NCBI GenBank assembly: GCA_965116395.1
Contig: OZ220684.1
Coordinates: 4,650,001 to 4,714,000, forward strand
Direction of reading: 5' to 3'
Length of the DNA stretch: 64,000 nt
Origin: Bin5 sp965116395
GTDB taxonomy: Bacteria > Chloroflexota > Anaerolineae > Caldilineales > Caldilineaceae
In this document: positions 9,008 through 18,097 of the stretch, in pieces
Numbering within the stretch: position 1 is the stretch's first letter
Layout: every line of letters starts with the position of its first letter
The notes under the pieces: generated by a model
What the model was told of the DNA's origin: nothing
Database searches by the model: none
Seen by the model: only the letters and a program-made list of their open reading frames with translations
Translations under genes and position numbers: made by a program

Positions 9008-12000
9008 ATGAATAAGATTCACCCCTTGATCCGAGTAGGCGGCCCAATTCTGGGCGTCTTGATACTGATGTACGTCATCAACTACGCCGTAGATACATTT
9101 CGTGCAGATCTGAAATCAGTCAGAGATGCCGAAAGGGAAGCCACGCTGGCTGCGTCCGATGCCGCCCAGGAACAAGAAGCTGAAGAAGCTGAAACGCCCG
9201 AAGTCCCGGCTCAGGCCGAGGCCGAGACCGGGGACGCCCAAGAGGAGGCTCCGTCCGCGAGTGTTTTCTTCCGCCAACCGACCTCAAATGCAATTGTGCC
9301 GCCCACTTTCACTGTGAAAATGGGTGCTGCTGGCGTAGAAGTTGAACCCTCGGGCGAAGTCGTCGCTGGATCAGGGCATATGCACATCCTTGTTGACACC
9401 GAATTCATTCCCGCTGGCGACGTTATCCCCACCGACGAACAGCACCTCCATTTCGGGGATGCATCACTCGAAGCAGAGCTGACACTTTCGCCTGGCGAGC
9501 ACACACTGCATTTGCAATTCGCCGACGGCGAGCATAGGGCCCTCGAAGGCGATCAGTATCGCGATACTATCGTCGTATTTGTCGAGACTGACGCTGCTGA
9601 GCAATCGGTCGCCTTTTTCGACCCGCTCGATGGCGCAACCGTCGCGTCACCTTTTGACGTTGTGATGGCGGCCACCGGTCTGGTAGTCGAGCCTTCCGGC
9701 GATATTAACGAAGGCGCCGGTCACTTCCATATCCTCGTCAATACCGACTTCATACCCGCTGGTGAAATCATTCCCACCGACGAAAAGCATCTCCACTACG
9801 GCAAGGGCCAAACCGCGATTGCGCTTGAACTTGAACCGGGCGAGCACACCCTGCGCCTGCAGTTCGCCGACGGCGCCCACACCGCATTGGAAGGTGACGA
9901 ATACCGCGACACCATCACCGTCGTCGTCCAAGCCCCGCCGGTAGCCCCTTCGGTCGGCTTTGAGAAACCAGTCGAAGGCGCCACTGTAGGATCGCCTTTC
10001 GTAGTATCAATGGCGGCCACCGGACTCGTAGTCGAGCCCTCCGGTGAAATAAACGAAGGCGCCGGCCATTTCCACATCCTCGTCGATACCGACTTCATCC
10101 CTGCCGGACAGGTCATTCCTACAGACGAGCAGCATCTCCACTACGGCAAAGGACAAACCGCGATCGCGCTCGAACTTGAACCGGGCGAGCACACGCTCCA
10201 CCTTCAGTTCGCCGACGGCGCCCACATTGCTCTTGAAGGCGACCAATACCGCGATACCATTACCGTGGTCGTAGATGCTGACATCGTCTCCCCGACGGTC
10301 AGCTTTGAAAGACCTGCCGATGGCGCAACTGTCGGCTCGCCTTTTGTGGTTGAGATGGCGGCCACCGGTCTAGTTATCGAGCCCTCTGGCGAGATCAACG
10401 AAGGGGCAGGACACTTCCACATTCTCGTCGATACCGACTTCATCCCCGCGGGAGAGGTCATTCCCACCGACGATCAGCATCTTCACTACGGCAAGGGCCA
10501 GACCGCGATCGCGCTCGAACTTGAACCAGGTGAGCACACGCTGCGCTTGCAGTTCGCCGACGGCGCCCACATTGCATTGGAAGGCGACCAGTACCGCGAC
10601 ACCATCACCGTCGTCGTCGATGCTGACATCGATTCCCCTGCCGTGGGCTTTGAGCTGCCGACAGACGGCGCAACCGTCTCAACGCCCTTCGAGGTAGTGA
10701 TGGCAACTACCGGTCTTGTAGTAGAGCCCTCCGGCGTGATAAACGATGGCGCCGGCCACTTCCATATCCTCGTCGATACCGACTTCATCCCGGCCGGCCA
10801 GGTCATTCCCACCGACGAGCAGCATCTCCACTACGGCAAGGGCCAAACAGAGATCGCGCTCGAACTTGAACCGGGTGAGCACACCCTCCGCCTGCAGTTC
10901 GCCGACGGCGCCCATATTGCCCTCGAAGGCGAACAGTACCGTGACACCATCACCGTCGTCGTCGAAGACGGCGCGGTCTCCCCGTCAGTCGGCTTTGAAC
11001 TGCCTGCCGACGGCGCAACCGTTTCCACCACATTCAAGGTTGAAATGGCAGCCACCGGTCTCGTAGTCGAGCCCTCCGGCGAGATAAACGAAGGGGCAGG
11101 ACACTTCCATATCCTTGTCAATACCGACTTCATCCCGGCCGGCCAGGTTACCCCTACCGACGAGCAGCATCTCCACTACGGCAAGGGCCAGACAGCGGTC
11201 TACCTTGAACTTGAACCAGGCGAGCACACCCTGCACCTGCAGTTTGCCGACGGCGCCCACATTGCATTGGATGGCGACCAGTACCGCGACACTATCACAG
11301 TCGTCGTTGAGGATGGTCCCGTAACACCGTCGGTTGGCTTTGAGCTGCCCGGTGACGGCGCAACAGTCTCATCACCGTTAGACGTAGTGATGACGGCCGC
11401 CGGCCTTGTGGTCGAACCCTCTGGTGAGATTAGCGAAGGGGCAGGACACTTTCACATTCTGGTCGATACCGACTTCATCCCTGCGGGCGAGGTCATCCCC
11501 ACCGACGAACGGCATCTCCACTACGGCCAGGGCCAGACAGAGATCTCTCTCGAGCTTGAACCAGGCGAGCACACGCTGCGCCTGCAGTTCGCCGACGGCG
11601 CCCACATTGCACTTGAAGGCGAACAGTATCGCGACACCATAACTGTCGTCGTCGAAGCCGCAACAGTATCCCCGTCGGTTGGCTTTGAGCTGCCCGCCGA
11701 CGGCGCAACCGTTTCGTCACCGCTTGACGTAGTGATGGCCGCCACCGGTCTCGTGGTCGAGCCTTCCGGCGACATCAACGAAGGCGCCGGACACTTTCAT
11801 ATCCTTGTCGATACCGACTTCATCCCGGCTGGCCAGGTCATCCCCACCGACGAGCGGCATCTCCACTACGGCCAGGGCCAGACAGAGATCTCGCTCGAAC
11901 TTGAACCAGGCGAGCACACGCTGCGGCTGCAGTTCGCGGACGGGGCTCACATTGCCCTCGAGGGAGACCAATACCGCGATCAGATTGATATAGTCGTCAA

Positions 12001-12376
12001 CGGCGAGAGCCAGGCCAGCGCGGGCGAAGATTCCTCTTCTCAACAGCTGTCACAGGAAACAATAGACCTTGCAATCGCAGCCATGACGACGACCGGGTGC
12101 AACAGTTGCCATATCACAACCGGGTTGCCCGAGGTAGACGCCGCCATGCTCGGTCCGGACCAAACGAACTTGGGCGCCATCGCAGCAACCCGCCGCGAAG
12201 GCTACACAGGCGAAGAGTACCTGCGCGAGTCGATCCTGGAACCAAGTGTTTTCCTTGTTGAGGAGTGTCCTTTGGGTCCGTGCCTCCAGGTAATGCCCGA
12301 AAACTATGGCGAACTGCTAAGTGAAGAAGAAATTGACGCAATCGTTGCCTACCTTCTCTCCCTAACAACTGAATAG
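9008..12376 (+). CDS. Eight-repeat DUF4399 protein with C-terminal cytochrome c
   Basis: This 1122-residue protein starts with a signal-anchor helix (about residues 9-28) and an acidic Glu/Ala-rich linker to about residue 84. Eight tandem units of exactly 115 residues (345 bp each, 9260-12019) follow. Each carries the motifs GAGHFHILV, IPTDEQHLHYGKGQTE, PGEHTLRLQFADGAH and GDQYRDTI, which match DUF4399 as I remember the family. The last 118 residues form a single c-type haem domain: CNSCH at 1031-1035 binds haem, and Met1096 in the motif VMPENYG is the likely sixth ligand. Units 2-8 are nearly identical; unit 1 is more diverged. The protein should be anchored outside the cell membrane. Function is unknown; conserved histidines suggest metal binding, and the haem suggests electron transfer. 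Confidence 0.88.
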   Translation: MNKIHPLIRVGGPILGVLILMYVINYAVDTFRADLKSVRDAEREATLAASDAAQEQEAEEAETPEVPAQAEAETGDAQEEAPSASVFFRQPTSNAIVPPTFTVKMGAAGVEVEPSGEVVAGSGHMHILVDTEFIPAGDVIPTDEQHLHFGDASLEAELTLSPGEHTLHLQFADGEHRALEGDQYRDTIVVFVETDAAEQSVAFFDPLDGATVASPFDVVMAATGLVVEPSGDINEGAGHFHILVNTDFIPAGEIIPTDEKHLHYGKGQTAIALELEPGEHTLRLQFADGAHTALEGDEYRDTITVVVQAPPVAPSVGFEKPVEGATVGSPFVVSMAATGLVVEPSGEINEGAGHFHILVDTDFIPAGQVIPTDEQHLHYGKGQTAIALELEPGEHTLHLQFADGAHIALEGDQYRDTITVVVDADIVSPTVSFERPADGATVGSPFVVEMAATGLVIEPSGEINEGAGHFHILVDTDFIPAGEVIPTDDQHLHYGKGQTAIALELEPGEHTLRLQFADGAHIALEGDQYRDTITVVVDADIDSPAVGFELPTDGATVSTPFEVVMATTGLVVEPSGVINDGAGHFHILVDTDFIPAGQVIPTDEQHLHYGKGQTEIALELEPGEHTLRLQFADGAHIALEGEQYRDTITVVVEDGAVSPSVGFELPADGATVSTTFKVEMAATGLVVEPSGEINEGAGHFHILVNTDFIPAGQVTPTDEQHLHYGKGQTAVYLELEPGEHTLHLQFADGAHIALDGDQYRDTITVVVEDGPVTPSVGFELPGDGATVSSPLDVVMTAAGLVVEPSGEISEGAGHFHILVDTDFIPAGEVIPTDERHLHYGQGQTEISLELEPGEHTLRLQFADGAHIALEGEQYRDTITVVVEAATVSPSVGFELPADGATVSSPLDVVMAATGLVVEPSGDINEGAGHFHILVDTDFIPAGQVIPTDERHLHYGQGQTEISLELEPGEHTLRLQFADGAHIALEGDQYRDQIDIVVNGESQASAGEDSSSQQLSQETIDLAIAAMTTTGCNSCHITTGLPEVDAAMLGPDQTNLGAIAATRREGYTGEEYLRESILEPSVFLVEECPLGPCLQVMPENYGELLSEEEIDAIVAYLLSLTTE
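9260..12019 (+). repeat. Eight in-frame 345-bp tandem repeats
   Basis: Unit boundaries fall at 9260, 9605, 9950, 10295, 10640, 10985, 11330 and 11675, with no insertion or deletion between them. Units 7 and 8 are the most alike, sharing the RHLHYGQGQTEISLEL variant, which suggests recent duplication or conversion. Long open frames on the opposite strand across this array are by-products of the periodic sequence. Confidence 0.93.
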
Positions 12377-12410
12377 TAGCCGCAAACGTACCAGACCCTA
12401 TGCACAAAAA

Positions 12411-12442
12411 AACCCCTGACTTGAATAATCAAGTCAGGGGTT
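12411..12442 (-). terminator. Perfect 13-bp hairpin terminator
   Basis: A perfect 13-bp stem (12411-12423 with 12430-12442) encloses the loop AATAAT. On the plus strand a run of A precedes it, so on the minus strand it is followed by a run of T: the layout of an intrinsic terminator for the small minus-strand gene at 12572. It may also block readthrough from the cytochrome gene, but without a good T run in that direction. Confidence 0.85.
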
Positions 12443-12571
12443 CGATAAAATTGAGAATAAGTTCTTGGACGTTCTGTCAAACTCCCTTAGGACGGACAAT
12501 CTTCGCCTTGAACAGGCTACGCCAGTTGGCCGATGGGCGTTCAGTCTTGGAATCCAACTGCCTGCCGGGGT

Positions 12572-12793
12572 TTAGCCGGCGATTACCAGGAGAAGCACCC
12601 ACAGAAAACTGATTGAACTGATAACGCTCAAGGCCATTGCCAGAAAGAACTTCTGGCTGTACTTCTGCCTGAGGCGCCTGACCGGCTGCCACTTGACCGG
12701 CAACATCAGCCTGGACTTCACTGGCACCAGCGAACCTGACCGGGAACGACGCTTACTGGGTGTGTATCGTGGAACAGCTGCCTGGAAAGTCAT
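12572..12793 (-). CDS. Small basic protein with C-terminal membrane helix
   Basis: I do not recognise this 73-residue protein. Residues 1-48 are strongly basic, rich in Lys, Arg and Pro. Residues 49-71 form one hydrophobic helix (core FFLAMALSVISSISFLWVLL), so it would be tail-anchored with a cationic cytoplasmic domain. The start at 12793 is preferred over an upstream ATG because a GAGGAG Shine-Dalgarno lies just before it. A strong terminator follows at 12411-12442 in the matching orientation. Start signal, helix and terminator together support a real gene despite its size. It could bind nucleic acid or acidic lipids; that is a guess. Confidence 0.55.
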   Translation of the reverse strand: MTFQAAVPRYTPSKRRSRSGSLVPVKSRLMLPVKWQPVRRLRQKYSQKFFLAMALSVISSISFLWVLLLVIAG

Positions 12794-13077
12794 TGCTGCT
12801 CTCCTCATTCTCTGGTGGCCCACCAAATCCGTCTATCTACTAGCTATTGTACATCACTTTGAGCCACTTGTCCATACCCCAATATGCTAACATAGCCGCG
12901 AAATCCACGCAAATTGGAAACATACGCGCTATTCGTAGAGCGTAACAACGGGTTAGCAAGGAGATTCCCCTGTTTTGGCCGTTTCTTACCACTGTGGGCC
13001 AGCAACAGGCTTCGACCGCCTACCATTGGTACACGGCGCGCCTGCCTCGTCGCAACTCTTCTATGGCCGAAGGTCAC

Positions 13078-13389
13078 TCACAGCGGCCACGTGTCCTCCT
13101 CTTCCAGCGAGTCGTCCTTTTCTTCGTCCTCCAGGTCCGGGTCGCCGTCATCCAGGGAGTAAAGACTCTCGTCCATTTCCTCCTCGAATATCGACTCTTC
13201 ATCCAGCCATTCCAGCTCCATTTCCCCGTTGTCGTTCGCTTCCCCTCCGCCTGATGCGTCGTCAGGAAGTTCCATTTCGTCAAATGTCATACACGAAAGC
13301 GTTTTCAAATCCAGTTCGATCTCATCTGCGTCGCACCAGCCATTTACCCAGAAACTACAGCGCTTCTGCGGGCACCGCACCCGGCTCAT
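13078..13389 (-). CDS. Small Cys-motif protein with acidic tail (DUF1540-like)
   Basis: This 103-residue protein begins with a four-cysteine segment: Cys6, Cys11, Cys19 and Cys33, with FWVNGWC and CMTF around them. The spacing resembles DUF1540-type small metal-binding modules as I recall them. From residue 38 on the chain is extremely acidic (long runs of Asp and Glu, few basic residues) and probably disordered. The start at 13389 has a good GGGAGG Shine-Dalgarno; an ATG 15 bases further upstream lacks one. No operon partner is visible. A zinc- or iron-binding role is inference from the cysteines only. Confidence 0.6.
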   Translation of the reverse strand: MSRVRCPQKRCSFWVNGWCDADEIELDLKTLSCMTFDEMELPDDASGGGEANDNGEMELEWLDEESIFEEEMDESLYSLDDGDPDLEDEEKDDSLEEEDTWPL

Positions 13390-14290
13390 CAGGAGTCCTC
13401 CCATTCAGCGGGGTCTTGGGCGAAGCATGACGGACCATGCCCAAATGCCAACGCCCTCACTCAGATTTCGATAAATTCGAGTATAGCAGATTATCACGCC
13501 CCGTCAACCGTTTTTGGTGATTTTCCACCTTATTTGAACTGATTTGACTGCTTTGAGATACAATCTTTCAGCGCAACCATCGGGCGTTGTAGTTTCGTCG
13601 CCATAAAATATGAATCCCGACTGCCTTTAAAGACAGCGTCTTCCTGCCCATCAGCAGACCTTGCCCAACTGGAAGTTATCGGAACGGCCTCCTCTTTCGT
13701 CATAGGGGCAAGGAACTTGAAACCCCAATGCGAGGTCAGAAACTCAGTTTCAGACAGATACTCTGGATGTAAGGTCAATCTAGCGCGCCACGCTGGCCCT
13801 CCCGTTTTCACGATGTGAGAACACTACTCGGCCGCAGATGATTCATAACCTCAATTAAGGCGGACGAAAGTGTTCCTTCACTCTCTGCTTCTGGACAGTC
13901 GGGCATTTGGCCCTCCCTTGTGTGGGGCGCACTTCCTGAAACGTCCCCCTAAACCCACGCCTTACCAGCCTTATGTAGCAATACCAGCACTGCTGCTCTA
14001 CCAACCAGAAGGGCTTAATCCTTAATCCTATCAGATAGGATAATTGGCGGCGTCCCTGAAGGGCCGGTACAAAAAGATATTCTGACTTGGCAGCTACCAT
14101 TTGAGCCCCGTCATTTGCAGGAATTGCTCTCTCGGTTTGACACTTTGCAGATAATTCCCTCAAATTAGTGCTGAAACCTGTTTCACAGACCAAGAACCTT
14201 TCCACCTTGGCTCACGTAGTGAGTTATAGAGAGCTGAATCGAATCAATAAACCGCAAGCAGCCGTTGATCTAAAGGAATAGGTGCTATAC
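13390..14290. other. Gene-poor stretch with a possible decayed repeat copy
   Basis: About 900 bp, more AT-rich than its surroundings, with only short frames of poor coding character on the minus strand. Around 13894-13972 the sequence resembles the dispersed GC-rich element (gggcatttggccc, ccctcccttgtg, acgtccccct) but both inverted arms are degraded. Otherwise I see nothing. Confidence 0.45.
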
Positions 14291-14659
14291 ATGAGTATTT
14301 TTGGAAATGTCATTTGGCTGATATTCGGCGGGCTGATTGCCGCCTTGGGGTACATCATAGGCGGTTTATTGCTCTGCCTTACCGTAATCGGCATACCCTT
14401 CGGCATGCAATCGATGAAAATTGGCTTTGCCACCCTTGCCCCCTTCGGCAAAGAGATAGTTGAAGTGAAGGAGGCGAACAGCACTCTCAGGATTCTCTTC
14501 AACCTGGTGTGGCTGATACTGTTCGGCTGGGAGATTGCCCTGGCCCATCTCTTGTCGGCACTGATTCTTACTGTCACTGTAGTTGGCATCCCCTTTGCCA
14601 AACAGCATTTCAAACTAATTCCCCTCTCACTGTTTCCCTTCGGACGGTCTCTGATTTAG
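14291..14659 (+). CDS. YccF domain-containing membrane protein
   Basis: This 122-residue protein contains two copies of the YccF motif: an inner-membrane helix pair ending in TVIGIPFGMQSMKIG (first half) and TVVGIPFAKQHFKL (second half). Four hydrophobic segments are visible. The family is widespread, small and without an established biochemical function. The ATG at 14291 matches the usual family start (MSIFGNVIW); an ATG nine bases upstream is also in frame. It stands alone in a gene-poor region. Confidence 0.88.
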   Translation: MSIFGNVIWLIFGGLIAALGYIIGGLLLCLTVIGIPFGMQSMKIGFATLAPFGKEIVEVKEANSTLRILFNLVWLILFGWEIALAHLLSALILTVTVVGIPFAKQHFKLIPLSLFPFGRSLI

Positions 14660-15445
14660 GTCCCTGAAACAGAGTCGCCGCGCGGCCATTCAGTTGAGAA
14701 CAGATTCCATTCCCCATGATTTCAGCCAGGTGGAAGGCGTTGGGCCCCTCCTGCGTGACTCCCGAAACGTCCTAGGCTGACCACCTGCGAACCGTCCTGC
14801 CATTCTTCCTCGCCATTTGTGGTACAAGGGCTTTCCCTCGCATCCAGTCGTGCCGACCCGGCCTCTTTCTGCCTCAAACAGTGTCCCTACTGACGGCTAG
14901 TTCGGGTCCGCTGGACTCGCCGAACTTGAATCCCATATGCGCGAATCCCAAAGCACCAGTCTCACTTCACTCCCCCCAGCCAGGAGTAAGGGGACTAACC
15001 ACACCGTAAGCCAAAGTTAGGGAAGCCTGCCTATATGTGGCAAAATTGTCCCGAAACACACTCTTTCTTTGGACGTGGAACGCATTGATTTCAGACCTTT
15101 CAGGAACGTCTTATCTGCTCACACCAATGCCTTTTCTTTCTGTTGGTAACCTCAAACCGATTGAAATTTCTCGTTGGCATACGAGCATCCAATCCTCCGT
15201 CCAATACGTCCTCCTGACGTCGGCCGGCCTCGCTCGAAACTGGATGAAGCTGTTATCGTTTGACGGCCAGTTTCCTAGAAATACCGCTTTCGACGGGGCG
15301 AACATAGCCAGGAATCTCCCCTTGAAAGTCAAGTTCTCCCGTGCGACCGCTTCGACCCGGTTTCTGGCTGGGCATGAAGTTCGTCTCGTGAAACCCTTAT
15401 CGAGCGCCAATTTGGCAATCCTCCAGCGAGCCCACTGAAGCGGCC
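14660..15445. other. Intergenic stretch before the Mrp operon
   Basis: About 785 bp. A 133-codon frame (15037-15438) ends just before mnhA, but its composition is unlike the neighbours, it has no recognisable domain and no Shine-Dalgarno, so I do not call it a gene. No repeat or hairpin of note. The promoter of the Mrp operon presumably lies here but I cannot place it. Confidence 0.45.
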
Positions 15446-17938
15446 ATGTTAGCAGCATCCATCTCTCTCATCCTCATTAGTGGGATTGTCCTCTACCTGA
15501 TCCGCCCTGAAAGGGTCGCTTGGGCTGGCTGGTTAGCTGCTGTGCCCCCCCTGGCAATTACATTATGGCAGGTCTCCGCGGCATCGTCCGGGACGCTATC
15601 GGGCGAACTGTACGATGCATTTCACGCCGAGCAATACCAGTGGATTGAGGCCCTGGGCCTGGCTCTCCATTTTCGGCTGGACGGTCTCTCTTTGCTGTTT
15701 GGCGTAATCATTTCAGGAGTAGGCGCCGCTGTCGCCCTCTACACGCACTACTATCTCGAAAACGATGAACGCCAGGGATACTTTTACCTTGCACTCTTTG
15801 CCTTCATGGCCTCCATGCTGGGTTTGGTCTGGGCCGACAATCTGCTAACGCTTTTCGTATTCTGGGAAGGGACGAGCGTCACAAGCTATCTGCTCATCGG
15901 CTATACACACCGTTCAGCAATTGCCCGCGGCGGCGCCCGCAACGCCTTCATTGTCACAGCAGCAGGCGGCCTCGCCCTGCTAGCTGGCCTGATCCTCTTG
16001 GGACAGGAAAGCGGTAGCTACACGATCAGTGAGATCGTCACTCGCCCCGGCTTGACCGAGCTTGAACTGTATCCCGCCATCCTGGTCCTGATTCTTCTGG
16101 GCGCCTTTACCAAGTCGGCCCAATTCCCATTTCACTGGTGGTTACCGGGAGCAATGGCCGCCCCTACGCCAGCAAGCGCCTACCTGCATTCTGCCACCAT
16201 GGTGAAGGCTGGAATCTATCTGCTGGCCCGCCTGCACCCGGCCCTTAGCGAGCATCCAATGTGGCTATGGTCGCTCCTGATTTTCGGGGGCATCACCATG
16301 CTGATTGGCGCGATAACCGCGGTCCGACACTGGGACATGAAGGCGCTGTTGGCCTATGCAACCGTCAGCCAGCTGGGTGTCCTCACCACACTTCTGGCAT
16401 TCCGCAGCGAGGCCGCGCTGCTGGCCGTCGTCGTTGGAATCCTGGCCCACGCGCTCTACAAAGGGCCCCTTTTTCTGGTGGCAGGCATCGTCGACCACGC
16501 CACCGGTTTCCGAGACTTGAGAAAGCTTGCCGGCTTGAGACAATCTCTGCCGGTGACCTCCGCCGTGGCGATTATTGCAGCCCTTTCCATGGCCGGACTC
16601 CCGCCGCTCTTTGGGTTTGTGGCAAAGGAAGCCCTTCTCGAGACCTTTTTCGAGTCGGCTGAACACGGAGCAGTGGCAGGCTGGATCGCATTTGGTGCAG
16701 CTGCCATCGCCGGGGCCTTCTTTGTCACCTTTAGTTTGACCCTGCTCTGGGAGGCTTTTTGGCGACCGGGCTCGACAGATGCAACCGAATCTTCGTCTCA
16801 AGAAGGGGCAGGTCCCGTTAGCCCGACGCCCGTTCATCACGTCCCGGCCGCTGCGTTTGTGGCCGCGCCGCTCATCCTTGTAGCTTGTGGCACGGTTGCG
16901 CCGTTTGCCTTGCGACCTCTTTCCTTCTTTTTCGATGCGGCAGCCTCATCAATTTACGGGGAAACCGTTCACAAGCACGCCGCGCTCTGGCACGGTTTTA
17001 CCCCTGTCCTTCTGACCAGCATGCTCGCAATTACCGCCGGCGCCTGGCTATTCCTCAAAAGGTCGCTTCTCCGCCGGTCTCTTGCCCGGTTGCCCGAACG
17101 ACTGCGCGGCGTCGTAATCTTCCAAGGCGTCCTCGACGGAATGTATGCGTTGGCCCAGGTCACTGCCCGATTCTCCCAGGGCTACACGCTGGCTTCGCAG
17201 TCGGCGATCGTGTTGCTGGCGGCCTTCTTGCCGGTGGTATTTGCCTTGCGCCAGATACAGCTAAACGACCTGATACCAACGGCAGACGTCCTCCCAGGCG
17301 CACCGGAAACGATTCTGATTCTTATGACAGTCGTATCCGCATACGTCACCATCCGAGTGCGAACCAGACTGGGGGCGATCGTTAGCTTAGGCGTTGTTGG
17401 AGTCTCGGTCACTTTGTTCTATGTCTTTTTCAGCGCGCCGGATCTTGCACTTACCCAGCTGCTCATCGAGGTTCTGACAGTCGTACTTCTCGTTCTTGTA
17501 TTCACGAAACTCCCCCCTGATACGCGTCCGCCGATGCAAAGGCTGAAGCAAACTCGAAATGTATTGGTGGCTTTGGCTGCCGGCGCATTCGGTTTTTTCC
17601 TAGTCCTTTTCAACAGAAGCGACGCATTTCAGGCAGCCCAGTCAATCAGTGGATACTTTCTCAACAATGCAGTCCCTAGCGGCCACGGCGCCAATGTCGT
17701 AAACGTCATTCTGGTCGACTTCCGCGGCTTCGATACAATGGGCGAGATTACTGTTTTGGCCCTGGCTGCTCTGGGCGGCTACGCTCTCCTGAACGCCCCC
17801 AGGGTCAATTTGCCGTCGGCGAGGTCGGCACCACCAGAGTCGAATTTGGCCCCCGAAAGGGATAGGACAATTCCGGAGTCCGAGACTGAAACCTCGGCAG
17901 GCGAACCTCAAACGGAAACAGAGGAAGGCCATCTTTGA
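15446..17938 (+). CDS. mnhA: Mrp Na+/H+ antiporter subunit A
   Basis: This 830-residue subunit is the large NuoL-like part of the multisubunit Mrp cation/proton antiporter. The transporter-family core lies in residues 60-420, with the lysine-containing motif KSAQFPFHWWLPGAM near 221 and the HALYKGPLF helix near 332. The C-terminal third carries the MrpA-specific extension: SAPDLALTQLLIEV near 665 and VDFRGFDTMGEITVL near 757, equivalent to MbhD/MbhE-like modules. A polar 50-residue tail follows. It heads the complete operon A-B-C-D-E-F-G. The length is normal for an MrpA-type subunit. The ATG at 15446 lacks a clear Shine-Dalgarno. Confidence 0.95.
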   Translation: MLAASISLILISGIVLYLIRPERVAWAGWLAAVPPLAITLWQVSAASSGTLSGELYDAFHAEQYQWIEALGLALHFRLDGLSLLFGVIISGVGAAVALYTHYYLENDERQGYFYLALFAFMASMLGLVWADNLLTLFVFWEGTSVTSYLLIGYTHRSAIARGGARNAFIVTAAGGLALLAGLILLGQESGSYTISEIVTRPGLTELELYPAILVLILLGAFTKSAQFPFHWWLPGAMAAPTPASAYLHSATMVKAGIYLLARLHPALSEHPMWLWSLLIFGGITMLIGAITAVRHWDMKALLAYATVSQLGVLTTLLAFRSEAALLAVVVGILAHALYKGPLFLVAGIVDHATGFRDLRKLAGLRQSLPVTSAVAIIAALSMAGLPPLFGFVAKEALLETFFESAEHGAVAGWIAFGAAAIAGAFFVTFSLTLLWEAFWRPGSTDATESSSQEGAGPVSPTPVHHVPAAAFVAAPLILVACGTVAPFALRPLSFFFDAAASSIYGETVHKHAALWHGFTPVLLTSMLAITAGAWLFLKRSLLRRSLARLPERLRGVVIFQGVLDGMYALAQVTARFSQGYTLASQSAIVLLAAFLPVVFALRQIQLNDLIPTADVLPGAPETILILMTVVSAYVTIRVRTRLGAIVSLGVVGVSVTLFYVFFSAPDLALTQLLIEVLTVVLLVLVFTKLPPDTRPPMQRLKQTRNVLVALAAGAFGFFLVLFNRSDAFQAAQSISGYFLNNAVPSGHGANVVNVILVDFRGFDTMGEITVLALAALGGYALLNAPRVNLPSARSAPPESNLAPERDRTIPESETETSAGEPQTETEEGHL

Positions 17939-18097
17939 AGCCATGGCTTTTCCCGCGGTTTGCCGAGTGCAAGGCACCTACTTTGCCTGAATCCCGGCGA
18001 CCTGCAACACGGCACAAGCTGTTTAAAACGGGTCACATATGGAAGCACTCTCTTTTTCTTTGTCAAGCCGTTCTAATGTAGACACAACATTGCAAAA

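Noticed and set aside
9260..12019. Possible CRISPR-like array
   Set aside because: The units are 345 bp, in frame and coding, with no short repeat-spacer alternation.
9211..12043. Series of minus-strand frames opposite the DUF4399 array
   Set aside because: They recur with the 345-bp period and exist only because the coding strand is periodic.
15037..15438. 133-codon frame before mnhA
   Set aside because: No recognised domain, no Shine-Dalgarno and a composition unlike neighbouring genes.
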